Shown piece after piece: positions 51,276 through 59,903 of a DNA stretch of 64,000 nt. This DNA comes from Haloarcula mannanilytica (GTDB lineage: Archaea > Halobacteriota > Halobacteria > Halobacteriales > Haloarculaceae), in contig NZ_BIXZ01000001.1 in NCBI RefSeq assembly GCF_005406125.1, positions 620,001 through 684,000 on the forward strand, in the 5' to 3' direction. Numbering within the stretch: position 1 is the stretch's first letter; each line of letters starts with the position of its first letter. The position numbers and the translations under genes are program-made. Under the pieces are notes generated by a model. That model was not told the DNA's origin. It made no database searches and saw only the letters and a list, made by a program, of their open reading frames with translations.

Positions 51276-52385
51276 CTAGAGGCTGACCCACTCGCCGCGC
51301 TCGTCGCTTTGCTCGATAGCATCGAGGACCCGCTGTGCGGCGAGTCCGTCGGCGAAGGACGGCTCCTGGTCGCCGCCCTCGGCCACGGCCGAAAGGAACT
51401 CGTAGTTCTCGTGGACGAACGTGTGCTCCCAGCCGATGACGTGGCCGGGGGGCCACCAGTGGTCGACGTACGGGTCGTCCGCGTCGGTGACGAGCACCTG
51501 CTGGAAGCCGCGGTCGCCCTCGGTGAGCACCTCCAGTTCGTTCAGGCGTTCGAGGTCGAACTTGACTGCACCTTTCGACCCCTCGATTTCGATGGTGTGG
51601 GCGTTCTTGTGGCCGTTGGCGACGCGAGAGGCCTCCAGCGTCCCCATTGCGCCGCTCTCGAACTCGACCTGTGCACTGTAGGCATCGTCGACGGTCACCG
51701 GGCGCGTCTCGTCGCTGCCCTCCACGGGGCGTTCCTCGGTGAACGTCCGGAGGTGGCCGCTCACGTCGGTTATCTCGCCGGCGGCGTCGCCGAGCAGGAA
51801 CCGGGCCAGGTCGACCGTGTGCGAACCCAAATCCCCGAGCGCCCCGCTGCCGGCCACCTCCTCGTCGTTGCGCCAGGACCACGGCGCGTCGGGGTCGACC
51901 AGCCAGTCCTGGAGATACTGCCCGCGGAAGTGGTGAATCTCGCCCAGTTCCCCGTCGTCGATGAGTCCCTTCGCGTACTGAATTGCCGGGACGAAGCGGT
52001 AGTTGAACGCCGCGCCCGCGGGCACGTCGGCATCGGCAGCGGTCTGGGCCATGTCCTCCGCTGTATCCAGCGTCGGCGCGAGCGGTTTCTCGCAGAATGT
52101 CGGCGTCCCAGCCTCAAGCGCCGCGATTGACGGCTCGGCGTGGACGTGGTTCGGGCCGAGGTTGTAGAACACGTCCACCTCGTCGACGATGTCCTGCCAG
52201 TCCGTCGCAATCCGGTCGAACCCGAGGCGGTCGGCCGCCTCGGCCAGCGCGTCCTCGTCGCGGCCGACGAGAACGTCCTTGTTTACCGCCGGTGCTTCGG
52301 GGAAGAACATGGGGAGGCGGTCCAGCGCGTTCGCGTGGGCCTTGCCCATAAAGCGATAGCCGAGCATTCCGACATCGAGTGTCAT
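51276..52385 (-). CDS. Gfo/Idh/MocA-family oxidoreductase
   Basis: 369 residues. The dinucleotide fold LDVGMLGYRFMGKAHANAL is followed by VLVGRDEDALAEAADRLG, the catalytic EKP motif FCEKPLAPT (Lys) and a C-domain with LGDLGSHTVDLARFLLG (His). Family members oxidise or isomerise sugars and inositols using NAD(P). The substrate is not determined, but the sugar isomerase/epimerase at 53701-54669, also on the minus strand, is a common partner in inositol-like breakdown. ATG at 52385 is the start of the fold. Confidence 0.9.
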   Translation of the reverse strand: MTLDVGMLGYRFMGKAHANALDRLPMFFPEAPAVNKDVLVGRDEDALAEAADRLGFDRIATDWQDIVDEVDVFYNLGPNHVHAEPSIAALEAGTPTFCEKPLAPTLDTAEDMAQTAADADVPAGAAFNYRFVPAIQYAKGLIDDGELGEIHHFRGQYLQDWLVDPDAPWSWRNDEEVAGSGALGDLGSHTVDLARFLLGDAAGEITDVSGHLRTFTEERPVEGSDETRPVTVDDAYSAQVEFESGAMGTLEASRVANGHKNAHTIEIEGSKGAVKFDLERLNELEVLTEGDRGFQQVLVTDADDPYVDHWWPPGHVIGWEHTFVHENYEFLSAVAEGGDQEPSFADGLAAQRVLDAIEQSDERGEWVSL

Positions 52386-52487
52386 ACCCGGCTGTTCACC
52401 CGGGGCCGAAATAACGCTCGGGGTGACGGCAGGGCAGCGGGCCGGGCCGAGGGAAAAGACAAAACCGGATGCCTGCGTTGACACCCC

Positions 52488-52868
52488 ATGGCAACTGAAA
52501 CGTCCGTCCGTATCGAGGACATCATGTCGACGCCGTTAGAGACGATCTCCGCCGACGAAACCGTGAAATCAGCAGCGACGCAGATGCGGGAGCAGAACAT
52601 CAACGGCATCTTCGTTCCGGGGGCACAGGCGGGCATCATCACGACCACCGACATCGTCGACGCTGTCGCGGCCGGAAAGGACCTCTCGACGGCGACCGTG
52701 GGCGACGTAATGACCTCGCCGGTCGAGCGCGTGACGACCTCGCTTGAACTGGGCGAGGCCGCCGCGATGATGACGACCTACGACATCAAGCACCTCCCGG
52801 TCATTGACGAACATCAGGACTACGTCGGTATGGTGTCATCGACGGACATCACGCAGGCGCTGTCCTGA
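52488..52868 (+). CDS. CBS-domain protein (two CBS repeats)
   Basis: 126 residues. Two CBS modules: VRIEDIMSTPLETISADETVK to TDIVDAVAAGKDL (first) and TVGDVMTSPVERVTTSLELGEA to DYVGMVSSTDITQALS (second). Ligand is likely an adenine nucleotide or SAM (inference); no other domain is present. Such stand-alone CBS pairs act as energy or ion-strength sensors for partner enzymes. Partner unknown. Confidence 0.88.
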   Translation: MATETSVRIEDIMSTPLETISADETVKSAATQMREQNINGIFVPGAQAGIITTTDIVDAVAAGKDLSTATVGDVMTSPVERVTTSLELGEAAAMMTTYDIKHLPVIDEHQDYVGMVSSTDITQALS

Positions 52869-52893
52869 AGCGGACCCGGGCGACGCTCGCCAG

Positions 52894-53607
52894 CTAGATG
52901 AAGTCGTCCAGCCCGGACGCATCGTTGTCGTTGTCACCCGTTCCGGGCAATGCGTCGGCGATGGCCGAGGTGAACGAGTCGAGGCCCCGCGTCTGGTACC
53001 AGACTGTTCCGGGGCCGGTGAAATCCATTACAAGCCCTTCGCCGCTGAGCAGCGTCGACTTCAGTCCGCCGACGCGGTGGGCGTCAAACGTGACCGATTC
53101 CTCCCAGGCGACGACGTGGTCGTTGTCGATGGTGTAGGACTCGCCGGCGTCGAGTTCGACAGTCTCCAGGCCGCCGAAGGCCTCGATGAGGACGTTTCCG
53201 GTCCCTTTCAGCGCCAGGGGCGTGATGCTCGCGCCGGCCAGCATCGACTTGATACCGCCGAACTCCGAGTCGATGTCGATGTTTGGGTCGGACGCCAGAA
53301 ACGCCCCGTCAACGGCGTACAGCGTCTCGCCGGTGAGTTCGTGATGATGAACGTCGCCGGGCGTCGGCGGCGCGAGGGTTATGATGCCGGAGCCGCCCTC
53401 GGCGGTGAACTCGTTTGCGAGCAGCGACTCGCCGCCCAGCATCGACTTCGCGGAACTGAGGAGGCCGTCCCGGCTCGTCGTGGTTTCGATTGAGATTGTC
53501 GGCGAGTGGCTGACCATCGCGCCCGGCTCGGCGAGGATAGATTCCCCGCTGTCGAGGTCGACGCGGACGTGCGTGTACGAGGGCTTGTGCGTGAGTTCGA
53601 TATCCAT
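52894..53607 (-). CDS. AIM24-family protein (TIGR00266)
   Basis: 237 residues with the all-beta layout of the AIM24 family: VRVDLDSGESILAEPGAMVSHSP at the start, then GLLSSAKSMLGGESLLANEF, GGIKSMLAGASI, GLKSTLLSGEGLVMDFTGPGTVWYQTR near the end. The repeated SGESxLA, SMLxGxSx motif occurs three times, as in these trimeric or repeat proteins. Role in cells is unknown; the yeast relative is mitochondrial. The stop is followed by 25 bases to the convergent CBS gene. Confidence 0.87.
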   Translation of the reverse strand: MDIELTHKPSYTHVRVDLDSGESILAEPGAMVSHSPTISIETTTSRDGLLSSAKSMLGGESLLANEFTAEGGSGIITLAPPTPGDVHHHELTGETLYAVDGAFLASDPNIDIDSEFGGIKSMLAGASITPLALKGTGNVLIEAFGGLETVELDAGESYTIDNDHVVAWEESVTFDAHRVGGLKSTLLSGEGLVMDFTGPGTVWYQTRGLDSFTSAIADALPGTGDNDNDASGLDDFI

Positions 53608-53700
53608 AACGTGTCACTGGATACGGTAGTCCAGTTGGCGTATCTCACAGACGCCATATAAGCCTACGTGCCGAAAAAGCCGCGTTGATAGTGCTATTGC

Positions 53701-54669
53701 TTACTCAGCCCAATAGGCGTCGCCGGGCTGGGTCTCGAAGACGGCGCGATCGAGTACGTCGACGGCCTTCTCCAGTCCCTCGCGTGCGCTGGTGAGCGAG
53801 TCCTCGTGTTCGATGGAGAGCGCGCCGTCGTAGCCGACCATCCGCAGCGTCGACACCACGTCCTTCCAGTGGGACTCGTCGTGACCGTAGCCGATAGAGC
53901 GGAACAGCCACGACCGGTCCGGCTCGTCCGTGTACGGTGCGGTGTCGAGCACGCCCTTCTCCTGGGCGTTCGACTCGTACACTTTCGTGTCCTTGGCGTG
54001 GAAGTGGTGGATGGCGTCGTGCTCGCCGAGCAGGCGGATGGCCTCGGTCACGTCGATGCCCTGCCAGTACAGATGCGACGGGTCGAAGTTCGCGCCGATG
54101 CGGTCGTTCGTCCGCTCGCGGAGTTCGAGCAGGCCGCGGGGTTCGTACACCAGCATGTTCGGGTGCATCTCGATGCCCACATCCACGTCGTGTGCGCCCG
54201 CGTGGGCCGCGAGGTCCGACCAGTACTCGTCGGCGACGCGCCACTGATACTCGTGGGCGTCGGCGTGTTCGGTGGGCCACGGCGCGGTGATCCAGTTCGG
54301 CACCTTGTCGTCGGGACCGCCGGCGGGCAGGCCCGAAAAGCCCGTGACCGTGTTCACGTCGAGCTGGTCGGCCAGCCGAATCGCTTCCCGAAGTTCCGTA
54401 TCCGCTTCGGCGGCGCGCTCGTCGTCGGGATGCAGCGGATTGTTATGAGTCGCCAACGCGCTCACCCGGAGGTCGTGGTCGTCGAGCAGCGCCTGCAGTT
54501 CGGCCTGCTTCTCCTCGTTGTCGAGGTATGCCTGCCGGTCGAGGTGGTCGTCGCCGGGGAAGCCGCCACACCCCAGTTCGACCGCATCTACACCCAGGTC
54601 GCTGAGATACGCCAGTGCTTCATCGAGCGACTGTCCGCCTAGGGGAACTGTCAGTACACCGATGTCCAT
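53701..54669 (-). CDS. Sugar phosphate isomerase/epimerase (AP endonuclease 2-like TIM barrel)
   Basis: 322 residues from MDIGVLTVPLGGQSLDEAL. Metal ligands of the family appear in DAVELGCGG (Glu), VGIEMHPNMLVYEP (Glu, His), ANFDPSHLYWQG (Asp, His), HHFHAKDTKVY (His, Asp) and the final ALSIEHEDSL (Glu). It isomerises or epimerises a sugar or keto-inositol. The drawn start is the first residue of the barrel; the large open frame up to 55704 is antisense to two other genes and rejected. Likely linked with the oxidoreductase at 51276. Confidence 0.88.
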   Translation of the reverse strand: MDIGVLTVPLGGQSLDEALAYLSDLGVDAVELGCGGFPGDDHLDRQAYLDNEEKQAELQALLDDHDLRVSALATHNNPLHPDDERAAEADTELREAIRLADQLDVNTVTGFSGLPAGGPDDKVPNWITAPWPTEHADAHEYQWRVADEYWSDLAAHAGAHDVDVGIEMHPNMLVYEPRGLLELRERTNDRIGANFDPSHLYWQGIDVTEAIRLLGEHDAIHHFHAKDTKVYESNAQEKGVLDTAPYTDEPDRSWLFRSIGYGHDESHWKDVVSTLRMVGYDGALSIEHEDSLTSAREGLEKAVDVLDRAVFETQPGDAYWAE

Positions 54670-54813
54670 GGCTGGTGATACAGACGGTATGGAAAAAAGC
54701 GTACTGCCGATACCGATATCGGTCCGGATCAGGAGCGGCATCCGGCGGCCAGGAGAGAGCGACCGACAGTAGCCGGCGTAAATGATTAGCCCTGGGAGCG
54801 CGGTGGTACTGTC

Positions 54814-55686
54814 ATGACTGTGGCCGTACTCGGGACCGGACAGCGGGGGCGGGATATCGCGCAGCGCTGTATCCGTGCAGGCCACGCGGTGCGCCTTCGC
54901 GGGACGGACGCGACCGACGTGATGGACCGCGTCGACGAGATCAGACACGCCCTCGGCGGAGACACATCGGCGGGTATCGACGGGACGACCGGACTCGAAA
55001 GCGCCGTCAGCGGGGTTAATATTGTTATCGACGCGACTAATGGCGATACGGACAGCCACCGGGAACTGGTCGCCGAGACGGAGACGATGGTCGAGGACGA
55101 AACGCTGATCGCCGTCAGCGACACGTCGTTGAGGGTAACTGCCGTCGCCGCCGGCCTGCGGAGTCCGGACCGAGCGGTCGGCCTCAATCTCGTTGACCCG
55201 CCCGATGGCGATGTTGTCGAAGTCGTTATCGCTGAGCAGACGACGGCAGCGACCCGCGACCGAACCGTGGACTTCGTGGAGGGGGTGGACGCGACGCCGG
55301 TCGTCGTCCGCGACACGCCGGGCTTTGCCGCGTTGCGGCTCGAACTCGCCACCATCGCCGAAGCGATTCGGATGGTCGAAGACAGCGTCGCCACCGTTCG
55401 GGACATCGACCGGACATTCGAGCGCGGCAGGCCGGATCGCGACGGGCCGCTCGTCCGTGCTGACAAACACGGGCTGGAGACGGTGCTGGCGGCGCTTGCG
55501 GACCTCGCCGAACGGCTCGACGAGCGGTTCGAACCGCCGGCGCTGCTCCGACAGAAGGTCGAAGACGGTCAGCTTGGCGCTGTCACCGGCGAGGGGTTCT
55601 ACGTCTGGGAGGACGGCGAGCCGGTGACCGGAGCCGACCCGGACCCGGCGGTACCGACGCGGGACAGCGAACCTGAGCACCGATGA
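54814..55686 (+). CDS. 3-hydroxyacyl-CoA dehydrogenase-like protein
   Basis: 290 residues. The N-terminus VAVLGTGQRGRDIAQRCIRAGHAVRLR is a GxGxxG NAD-binding fold. It has VIDATNGDTDSHRELVAE in place of the usual catalytic Ser/His motif and LNLVDPPDGDVVEVVIAEQT in the region where the family has HFFNPV. The C-terminal helical domain reads VVVRDTPGFAALRLELATIAEAIRM. The altered catalytic loops suggest a paralogue with different substrate. The four-base overlap with DUF2391 suggests a common transcript. TATA-like GTAAATGATTA (54778-54788). Confidence 0.82.
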   Translation: MTVAVLGTGQRGRDIAQRCIRAGHAVRLRGTDATDVMDRVDEIRHALGGDTSAGIDGTTGLESAVSGVNIVIDATNGDTDSHRELVAETETMVEDETLIAVSDTSLRVTAVAAGLRSPDRAVGLNLVDPPDGDVVEVVIAEQTTAATRDRTVDFVEGVDATPVVVRDTPGFAALRLELATIAEAIRMVEDSVATVRDIDRTFERGRPDRDGPLVRADKHGLETVLAALADLAERLDERFEPPALLRQKVEDGQLGAVTGEGFYVWEDGEPVTGADPDPAVPTRDSEPEHR

Positions 55687-56282
55687 GCAAGCAGAACGCA
55701 CCACCGGCCGAGTTTGACGACGAAGACGACGAGTTCGCGGCCCTGTTCAACGAGCTCCAGGAGCTGGAACAGCTCGTCGACTCCGAGGACGAGCGACAGC
55801 AGGTCCGTGACGCGATGCGCGCGGCTGCGGACTCCCAGGACCACGAGCCCGCGACCTTCGGTCGGGTCGTCTGGGGGTTCGGTCGGTCCGACCTCGCGGA
55901 GGCGCTGCTTGGCTCGCTGCTGTTCGGGATTCCCATGGCCGTCGAGGGCGGGACCGTCGACTCAGGGCTGCACATCGCTCAGCACCCGCTCTATCTCGCC
56001 GCGACGCTCATCATCGCCGTCGGACTGGTCATCTCGATTCTGTACGTCGCCGACTTCCAGGACGTGCGCGTCGCCAATCCGATTCTCGGAATCATCCCGC
56101 GGCGGCTCGTCGGCGTCACCGGGACTGCAATGGTCGTCTCCGTCGCGTTGCTGACCGGCTGGGGAATGGTCGAGTGGTCGTCGGACCCCGCCGTCATCTA
56201 CGAGTCGGCCTGTATCTGTGCCGTGGCGTTCGTTCCGATGGCTATCGGCGCTGCGCTGGGGGACATCCTGCCCGGGAACTAG
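55683..56282 (+). CDS. DUF2391 membrane protein
   Basis: 199 residues. An acidic coiled segment ([22 protein letters not shown]) precedes about four membrane helices: [60 protein letters not shown] and [21 protein letters not shown]. The IGAALGDIL end is typical of TIGR02587/DUF2391. Function unknown. It overlaps the dehydrogenase gene by four bases. Confidence 0.83.
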   Translation: MSKQNAPPAEFDDEDDEFAALFNELQELEQLVDSEDERQQVRDAMRAAADSQDHEPATFGRVVWGFGRSDLAEALLGSLLFGIPMAVEGGTVDSGLHIAQHPLYLAATLIIAVGLVISILYVADFQDVRVANPILGIIPRRLVGVTGTAMVVSVALLTGWGMVEWSSDPAVIYESACICAVAFVPMAIGAALGDILPGN

Positions 56283-56356
56283 GACCATGCCACCCCTTCT
56301 CGCGGTGGCGGCCGCGTTTGGCAATCGTTAAAAGCCGCGGTCGGATACGGGGTGGT

Positions 56357-56536
56357 ATGAGCGAGAGCCAACAGAAACGGGCGCGCAAGTGCGTCTCGTG
56401 TGGCATCAACATCGCCGGCACGAACGCCGCCGCGTTCAAGTGCCCGGACTGTGGCCAGCAGATCTACCGCTGTGCCACCTGCCGGAAGCAGAGCAACCTC
56501 TACAAATGCCCTGACTGCGGCTTCATGGGACCATAA
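56357..56536 (+). CDS. HVO_2753-type zinc-finger micro-protein
   Basis: 59 residues with four CPxCG-like motifs: [28 protein letters not shown] and CPDCGFMGP. Its Haloferax homologue HVO_2753 has been studied structurally and affects biofilm and swarming. The full set of cysteines is present. Start at 56357 ([11 protein letters not shown]). It ends 2 bases before the elongation factor gene, so both are co-transcribed, a context that points to translation. Confidence 0.9.
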   Translation: MSESQQKRARKCVSCGINIAGTNAAAFKCPDCGQQIYRCATCRKQSNLYKCPDCGFMGP

Positions 56537-56538
56537 CA

Positions 56539-56805
56539 ATGGGGAAAGTAGCAGCCAAGATCAAGGTCATGCCGGAAAGCCCCGAAGTCGACCTCGACGA
56601 CTTGCAGGAGCGTCTCGAGGGCGTGCTTCCGGAAGGTACGAAGATCAACGGGTTCGAGCGCGAGGACGTTGCGTTCGGCCTCGTCGCGCTGACGCCGACG
56701 GTCATCGTTCCCGACGACACCGGCGGCACGGAAGCCGTCGAAGAGGCCTTCGCGAACGTCGAGGATGTCGAGTCGGTCTCCGTCGAGAGCACCGGTCGCC
56801 TGTAA
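56539..56805 (+). CDS. ef1b: Elongation factor 1-beta (aEF-1beta)
   Basis: 88 residues: [21 protein letters not shown], then [21 protein letters not shown]. This is the archaeal nucleotide exchange factor for EF-1alpha, a short ferredoxin-like fold corresponding to the C-terminal domain of eukaryotic EF-1B. All strands are in order and length is typical. Co-transcribed with the zinc micro-protein. Confidence 0.94.
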   Translation: MGKVAAKIKVMPESPEVDLDDLQERLEGVLPEGTKINGFEREDVAFGLVALTPTVIVPDDTGGTEAVEEAFANVEDVESVSVESTGRL

Positions 56806-56883
56806 TCGACTCGTCGCTGTAGTTTTCCAACCGCGCCTGTAGCGACTGCAAGAGCGTGACCAGCGACGGCCACGGAACGCACG

Positions 56884-56891
56884 TTTTATTA
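56884..56891 (+). promoter_or_regulatory. TATA box of the L21e-Rpb4 operon
   Basis: TTTTATTA about 31 bases before the L21e start at 56919; a short leader is expected. Confidence 0.55.
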
Positions 56892-56918
56892 GGGCGACCG
56901 GATTAGCGGGGAGCAAGA

Positions 56919-57209
56919 ATGCCTAGTTCAAACGGACCCCTCGAAGGAACGCGAGACAAGCTCAAGAACAAGCCCCGCGACCGCGGCACCTCGCCGCCAC
57001 AGCGTGCCGTCGAAGAGTTCGACACCGGCGAGAAAGTCCACCTCAAGATCGACCCGTCCGTGCCGAACGGACGCTTCCACCCGCGGTTCGACGGCCAGAC
57101 CGGAACCGTCGAAGGGGAGCAGGGTGACGCGTACAAGGTCGACATCGTCGACGGTGGCAAGGCAAAGACAATCATCGTCACCGCTGCGCACCTGCGCCGG
57201 CAAGAATGA
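56919..57209 (+). CDS. rpl21e: Ribosomal protein L21e
   Basis: 96 residues: [20 protein letters not shown] and [42 protein letters not shown]. Full-length archaeal L21e of the large subunit. Overlaps the Rpb4 gene by four bases and shares its transcript. Start at the first ATG after the TATA box. Confidence 0.96.
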   Translation: MPSSNGPLEGTRDKLKNKPRDRGTSPPQRAVEEFDTGEKVHLKIDPSVPNGRFHPRFDGQTGTVEGEQGDAYKVDIVDGGKAKTIIVTAAHLRRQE

Positions 57210-57562
57210 CGATATTTAAAGAAAAAGTCAGTGAGGAGTTCCTGACGGTTGCGGAGACCAAGGAGATACTCGAAGACCTCGAAATGGAGCGCGCGGCCGA
57301 GGAGGACCGCGAGATGCGCTACGAGCTCAAGCGGGCCATCGAGCACGTCAACCGCTTTGCCGTTCTCGACCCTGAGGAGTCGCTACAGCTGGTCGAGGAC
57401 CTCGAAGAACTCGAGAAGGTCGATACGCCGACGGCCTACAAGATCGCGAACCTGCGGCCACTTGACCGGGACGAGCTCCGTGCCGTGTTCGCCCAGGAGC
57501 GCTACACGCTCGACGGCGACGAACTCGACGAAATTCTCAATATCGTCAAGCAGTACGCGTAA
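57206..57562 (+). CDS. rpoF: RNA polymerase subunit Rpb4/RpoF
   Basis: 118 residues. Helical protein [41 protein letters not shown], then [38 protein letters not shown], matching archaeal subunit F. It forms the stalk with subunit E (Rpb7), which assists open-complex formation and termination. A T-run terminator follows. Confidence 0.95.
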   Translation: MTIFKEKVSEEFLTVAETKEILEDLEMERAAEEDREMRYELKRAIEHVNRFAVLDPEESLQLVEDLEELEKVDTPTAYKIANLRPLDRDELRAVFAQERYTLDGDELDEILNIVKQYA

Positions 57563-57595
57563 CGACCGACAGCCCTCGGTTCGGCTGTGTACCGG

Positions 57596-57606
57596 TTTTT
57601 TTCTTT
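57596..57606 (+). terminator. T-run terminator of the L21e-Rpb4 operon
   Basis: TTTTTTTCTTT directly after a G+C-rich segment (accgg), 34 bases past the rpoF stop; typical intrinsic archaeal termination signal. Confidence 0.6.
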
Positions 57607-57735
57607 CCATCGACGGCGACCCAGCAGTGGTCAGTGTCGCGCACTCCGATGCGTTTCGACCGACGGCGGCGCCATCCCGTGAATCGGTCCCAGCCATCCA
57701 CCGCCATTAAGTGTGCTCTGCTCGTACTGCCTGAC

Positions 57736-58308
57736 ATGACTGAATCGGAGAGCGGCGGCGACACTATGACGGCGGCTGTCCTCGATGTCCTTCCGCACGG
57801 GCGGCCCGGGGACGACCGGCCACAACACCAGAAGGAGCCGCTTGCGTACGCCCTCGATGTCGAGGAGTTCTACATTTACGAACTCGAACTCGACGACGGG
57901 ACCGAAGACATCGCCTTTGGCGACCGCGTGGACCTGACGGAGTTCGGCCGCGTGACGGAAGTCGAGTTCGAGGACATTCCCAGCGGGGCGCGCTCGGAAC
58001 TCGACTACGCCGTCGAAGAGATCGTCGAGGCGAACGAACAGCGGTTCGTCGACTTCTACAACGACGCCCAGCCCATCACGCTGCGCCTCCACCAGCTGAA
58101 CCTCCTGCCGGGCATCGGGAAGAAGCTCCGGAACACGATCCTCGACGAGCGCAAGCGAAAGCCCTTCGAGAGCTTCGAAGACCTCGAAGAGCGCGTCAGC
58201 GGCCTCCACAGCCCCAAAGAGACGCTTGTCGAGCGGATACTCGAAGAGCTACAGGACGACGACCTCAAATACCGGCTGTTCGTCCGGCGCGAGGAACAGT
58301 CCTCGTAA
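57736..58308 (+). CDS. DUF655 protein with helix-hairpin-helix
   Basis: 190 residues. N-terminal beta domain (MTAAVLDVLPHGRPGDDRP ... YIYELELDDGTEDIAFGDRVDL) followed by a helix-hairpin-helix LNLLPGIGKKLRNTILDERKRKPFES. DUF655 proteins occur in nearly all archaea between Rpb4 and KsgA genes, as here, and are thought to bind RNA or DNA; the precise role is unsettled. ATG at 57736 fits the CATTAAG box about 28 bases upstream. The ATG at 57634 is rejected. Confidence 0.92.
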   Translation: MTESESGGDTMTAAVLDVLPHGRPGDDRPQHQKEPLAYALDVEEFYIYELELDDGTEDIAFGDRVDLTEFGRVTEVEFEDIPSGARSELDYAVEEIVEANEQRFVDFYNDAQPITLRLHQLNLLPGIGKKLRNTILDERKRKPFESFEDLEERVSGLHSPKETLVERILEELQDDDLKYRLFVRREEQSS

Positions 58309-58346
58309 GGCGACCCTTTTCTACCGCGACCCGCTACGGCTCGCTA

Positions 58347-59204
58347 ATGACTACGACCGAGACAGGGACTCGGGACCCCGACGCACTCGTCCGGCGGGCC
58401 GGCAAACGGGCCGATACCCGGAAGGACCAGCACTTCCTCGTCGACGACCGGGTCCTAGACCGTATTCCGGAGTACGCGACAGACGCGGACGTTGACCTCT
58501 CGCATGTACTGGAAATCGGTGCTGGTCCGGGCGCGCTGACGGACCGTTTGCTCGCGGCGGCTGAGAGGGTAACCGCAATCGAACGTGACCCGGAGTTCGC
58601 GGCCCACCTCCGCGAGGAGTTCGCCGATGAGATAGCGGCCGACCACCTCACCGTCATCGAGGGGGACGCACTCGACATCGACCTGCCGGAATTCACCGCC
58701 AGCATCTCGAATCTACCCTATGGCGCGTCCTCGGAGATCGCCTTTCGACTCCTGCCGGAGCAGCGCCCGCTCCTGTTGATGTTCCAGCAGGAGTTCGCCG
58801 AGCGGATGGCCGCCGAGCCCGCGACAGACGATTACGGCCGGCTGTCGGTCACGGCGGGCCACTACGCCGACGTGGAGGTCGTCGAGACGGTGCCGCCGGA
58901 GGCGTTCGACCCGCAGCCGCGCGTCACGAGCGCGCTCGTCCGAACGACGCCGCGACAACCCGACTACACCGTTCCCAGCGACGACTTCTTCATGGATTTC
59001 CTGAAGGCGGTGTTCACCCAGCGCCGGAAGACGATGCGAAACGCCGTCCGCAACACGGCCCACATCTCCGGGCTGGGCGACCCCGACGCAGTTGTCGAGG
59101 CCGCCGATGAAGACCTCATGAGCGCCCGAGCCGGGAAGCTTACCCCTGCGGACTTCGCCACGCTGGCGACGCTCGCCTACGAAGTCGGCCAGCCGGAGGC
59201 CTGA
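58347..59204 (+). CDS. ksgA: 16S rRNA dimethyladenosine transferase
   Basis: 285 residues. SAM-binding motif VLEIGAGPGALTDRLLA, acidic VTAIERDPEFA, catalytic SNLPYGASSEIAF (NLPY) and C-terminal VFTQRRKTMRNAVRNT helical domain. It dimethylates the two adjacent adenines at the 3' end of 16S rRNA and checks small-subunit assembly. Preceded by DUF655 and followed one base later by the HemK2 gene, a conserved archaeal order. Confidence 0.96.
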   Translation: MTTTETGTRDPDALVRRAGKRADTRKDQHFLVDDRVLDRIPEYATDADVDLSHVLEIGAGPGALTDRLLAAAERVTAIERDPEFAAHLREEFADEIAADHLTVIEGDALDIDLPEFTASISNLPYGASSEIAFRLLPEQRPLLLMFQQEFAERMAAEPATDDYGRLSVTAGHYADVEVVETVPPEAFDPQPRVTSALVRTTPRQPDYTVPSDDFFMDFLKAVFTQRRKTMRNAVRNTAHISGLGDPDAVVEAADEDLMSARAGKLTPADFATLATLAYEVGQPEA

Positions 59205-59205
59205 G

Positions 59206-59841
59206 ATGGGCGAGGAATCCGACGCCGGAGGAGAGGGAGATGCGGCCGAGGAGCAGGGCGACACCGAACGCCCCACGCTGGCCGACCAGCGCGGCGTGGA
59301 ATCGGTGTACCAGCCCGCGGAGGACTCGGACTTGCTGGCCCGAACGGCCCGCGAGCGAGTGGACGCGGGCGATACCGTTCTCGATGTGGGGACTGGCTCC
59401 GGCTACGTCGCCGCGACGCTCGCAGAAGCCGGTGCGCGGGCGGTCGGCGTTGACGTGAGTCCGCTGGCGTGCCGGCAAGCGGCCGACAACGGCGTCCCGG
59501 TCGTTCGCGGAGACCTCGTCGAGCCGTTCCAAGCGGACGTGTTCGACCTCGTGGCGTTCAATCCGCCCTATCTGCCGACGCCGCCCGAACAGGAGTGGGA
59601 CGACTGGATGGAACACGCGCTGTCGGGCGGCGATGACGGCCGCCGGCTCGTCGATCCGTTTCTCGAAACTGTCGAGCGCGTGCTGGCCCCAGGCGGCGAG
59701 GCGCTCATGCTCGTCAGCAGCCTCACTGACCCGGACGCAGTGCGAGCGTACGCGAGCGAATACGGCCTGGCGAGCGAGAAGCTTGCGAGTGAAAAACACC
59801 CATACGAAGCACTCGTCGTCTTGCGGTTCTACCGATCTTGA
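59206..59841 (+). CDS. HemK2/MTQ2-family N5-glutamine methyltransferase
   Basis: 211 residues. SAM fold VLDVGTGSGYVAATLAEAGA, then catalytic NPPYLPTPPEQEWDDW. The acidic N-terminus is haloarchaeal. Archaeal and eukaryotic members methylate the GGQ glutamine of release factor aRF1/eRF1 together with a Trm112-like zinc partner. Directly downstream of ksgA, so functionally part of the translation block. An AT-rich spacer follows. Confidence 0.9.
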   Translation: MGEESDAGGEGDAAEEQGDTERPTLADQRGVESVYQPAEDSDLLARTARERVDAGDTVLDVGTGSGYVAATLAEAGARAVGVDVSPLACRQAADNGVPVVRGDLVEPFQADVFDLVAFNPPYLPTPPEQEWDDWMEHALSGGDDGRRLVDPFLETVERVLAPGGEALMLVSSLTDPDAVRAYASEYGLASEKLASEKHPYEALVVLRFYRS

Positions 59842-59870
59842 TTACTGTCAAGCATTATATTGAATAGGAA

Positions 59871-59877
59871 ATATTAA
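59871..59877 (+). promoter_or_regulatory. TATA box of the methionine synthase operon
   Basis: ATATTAA, centred about 30 bases before the ATG at 59904. Confidence 0.6.
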
Positions 59878-59903
59878 AGCCCGTCATTTCCTACTCCACA
59901 GCA

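Noticed and set aside
54670-55704. Extension of the sugar isomerase frame to 667 residues
   Set aside because: The extra part is antisense to the dehydrogenase gene and lacks domain character; the TIM barrel starts at the ATG at 54669.
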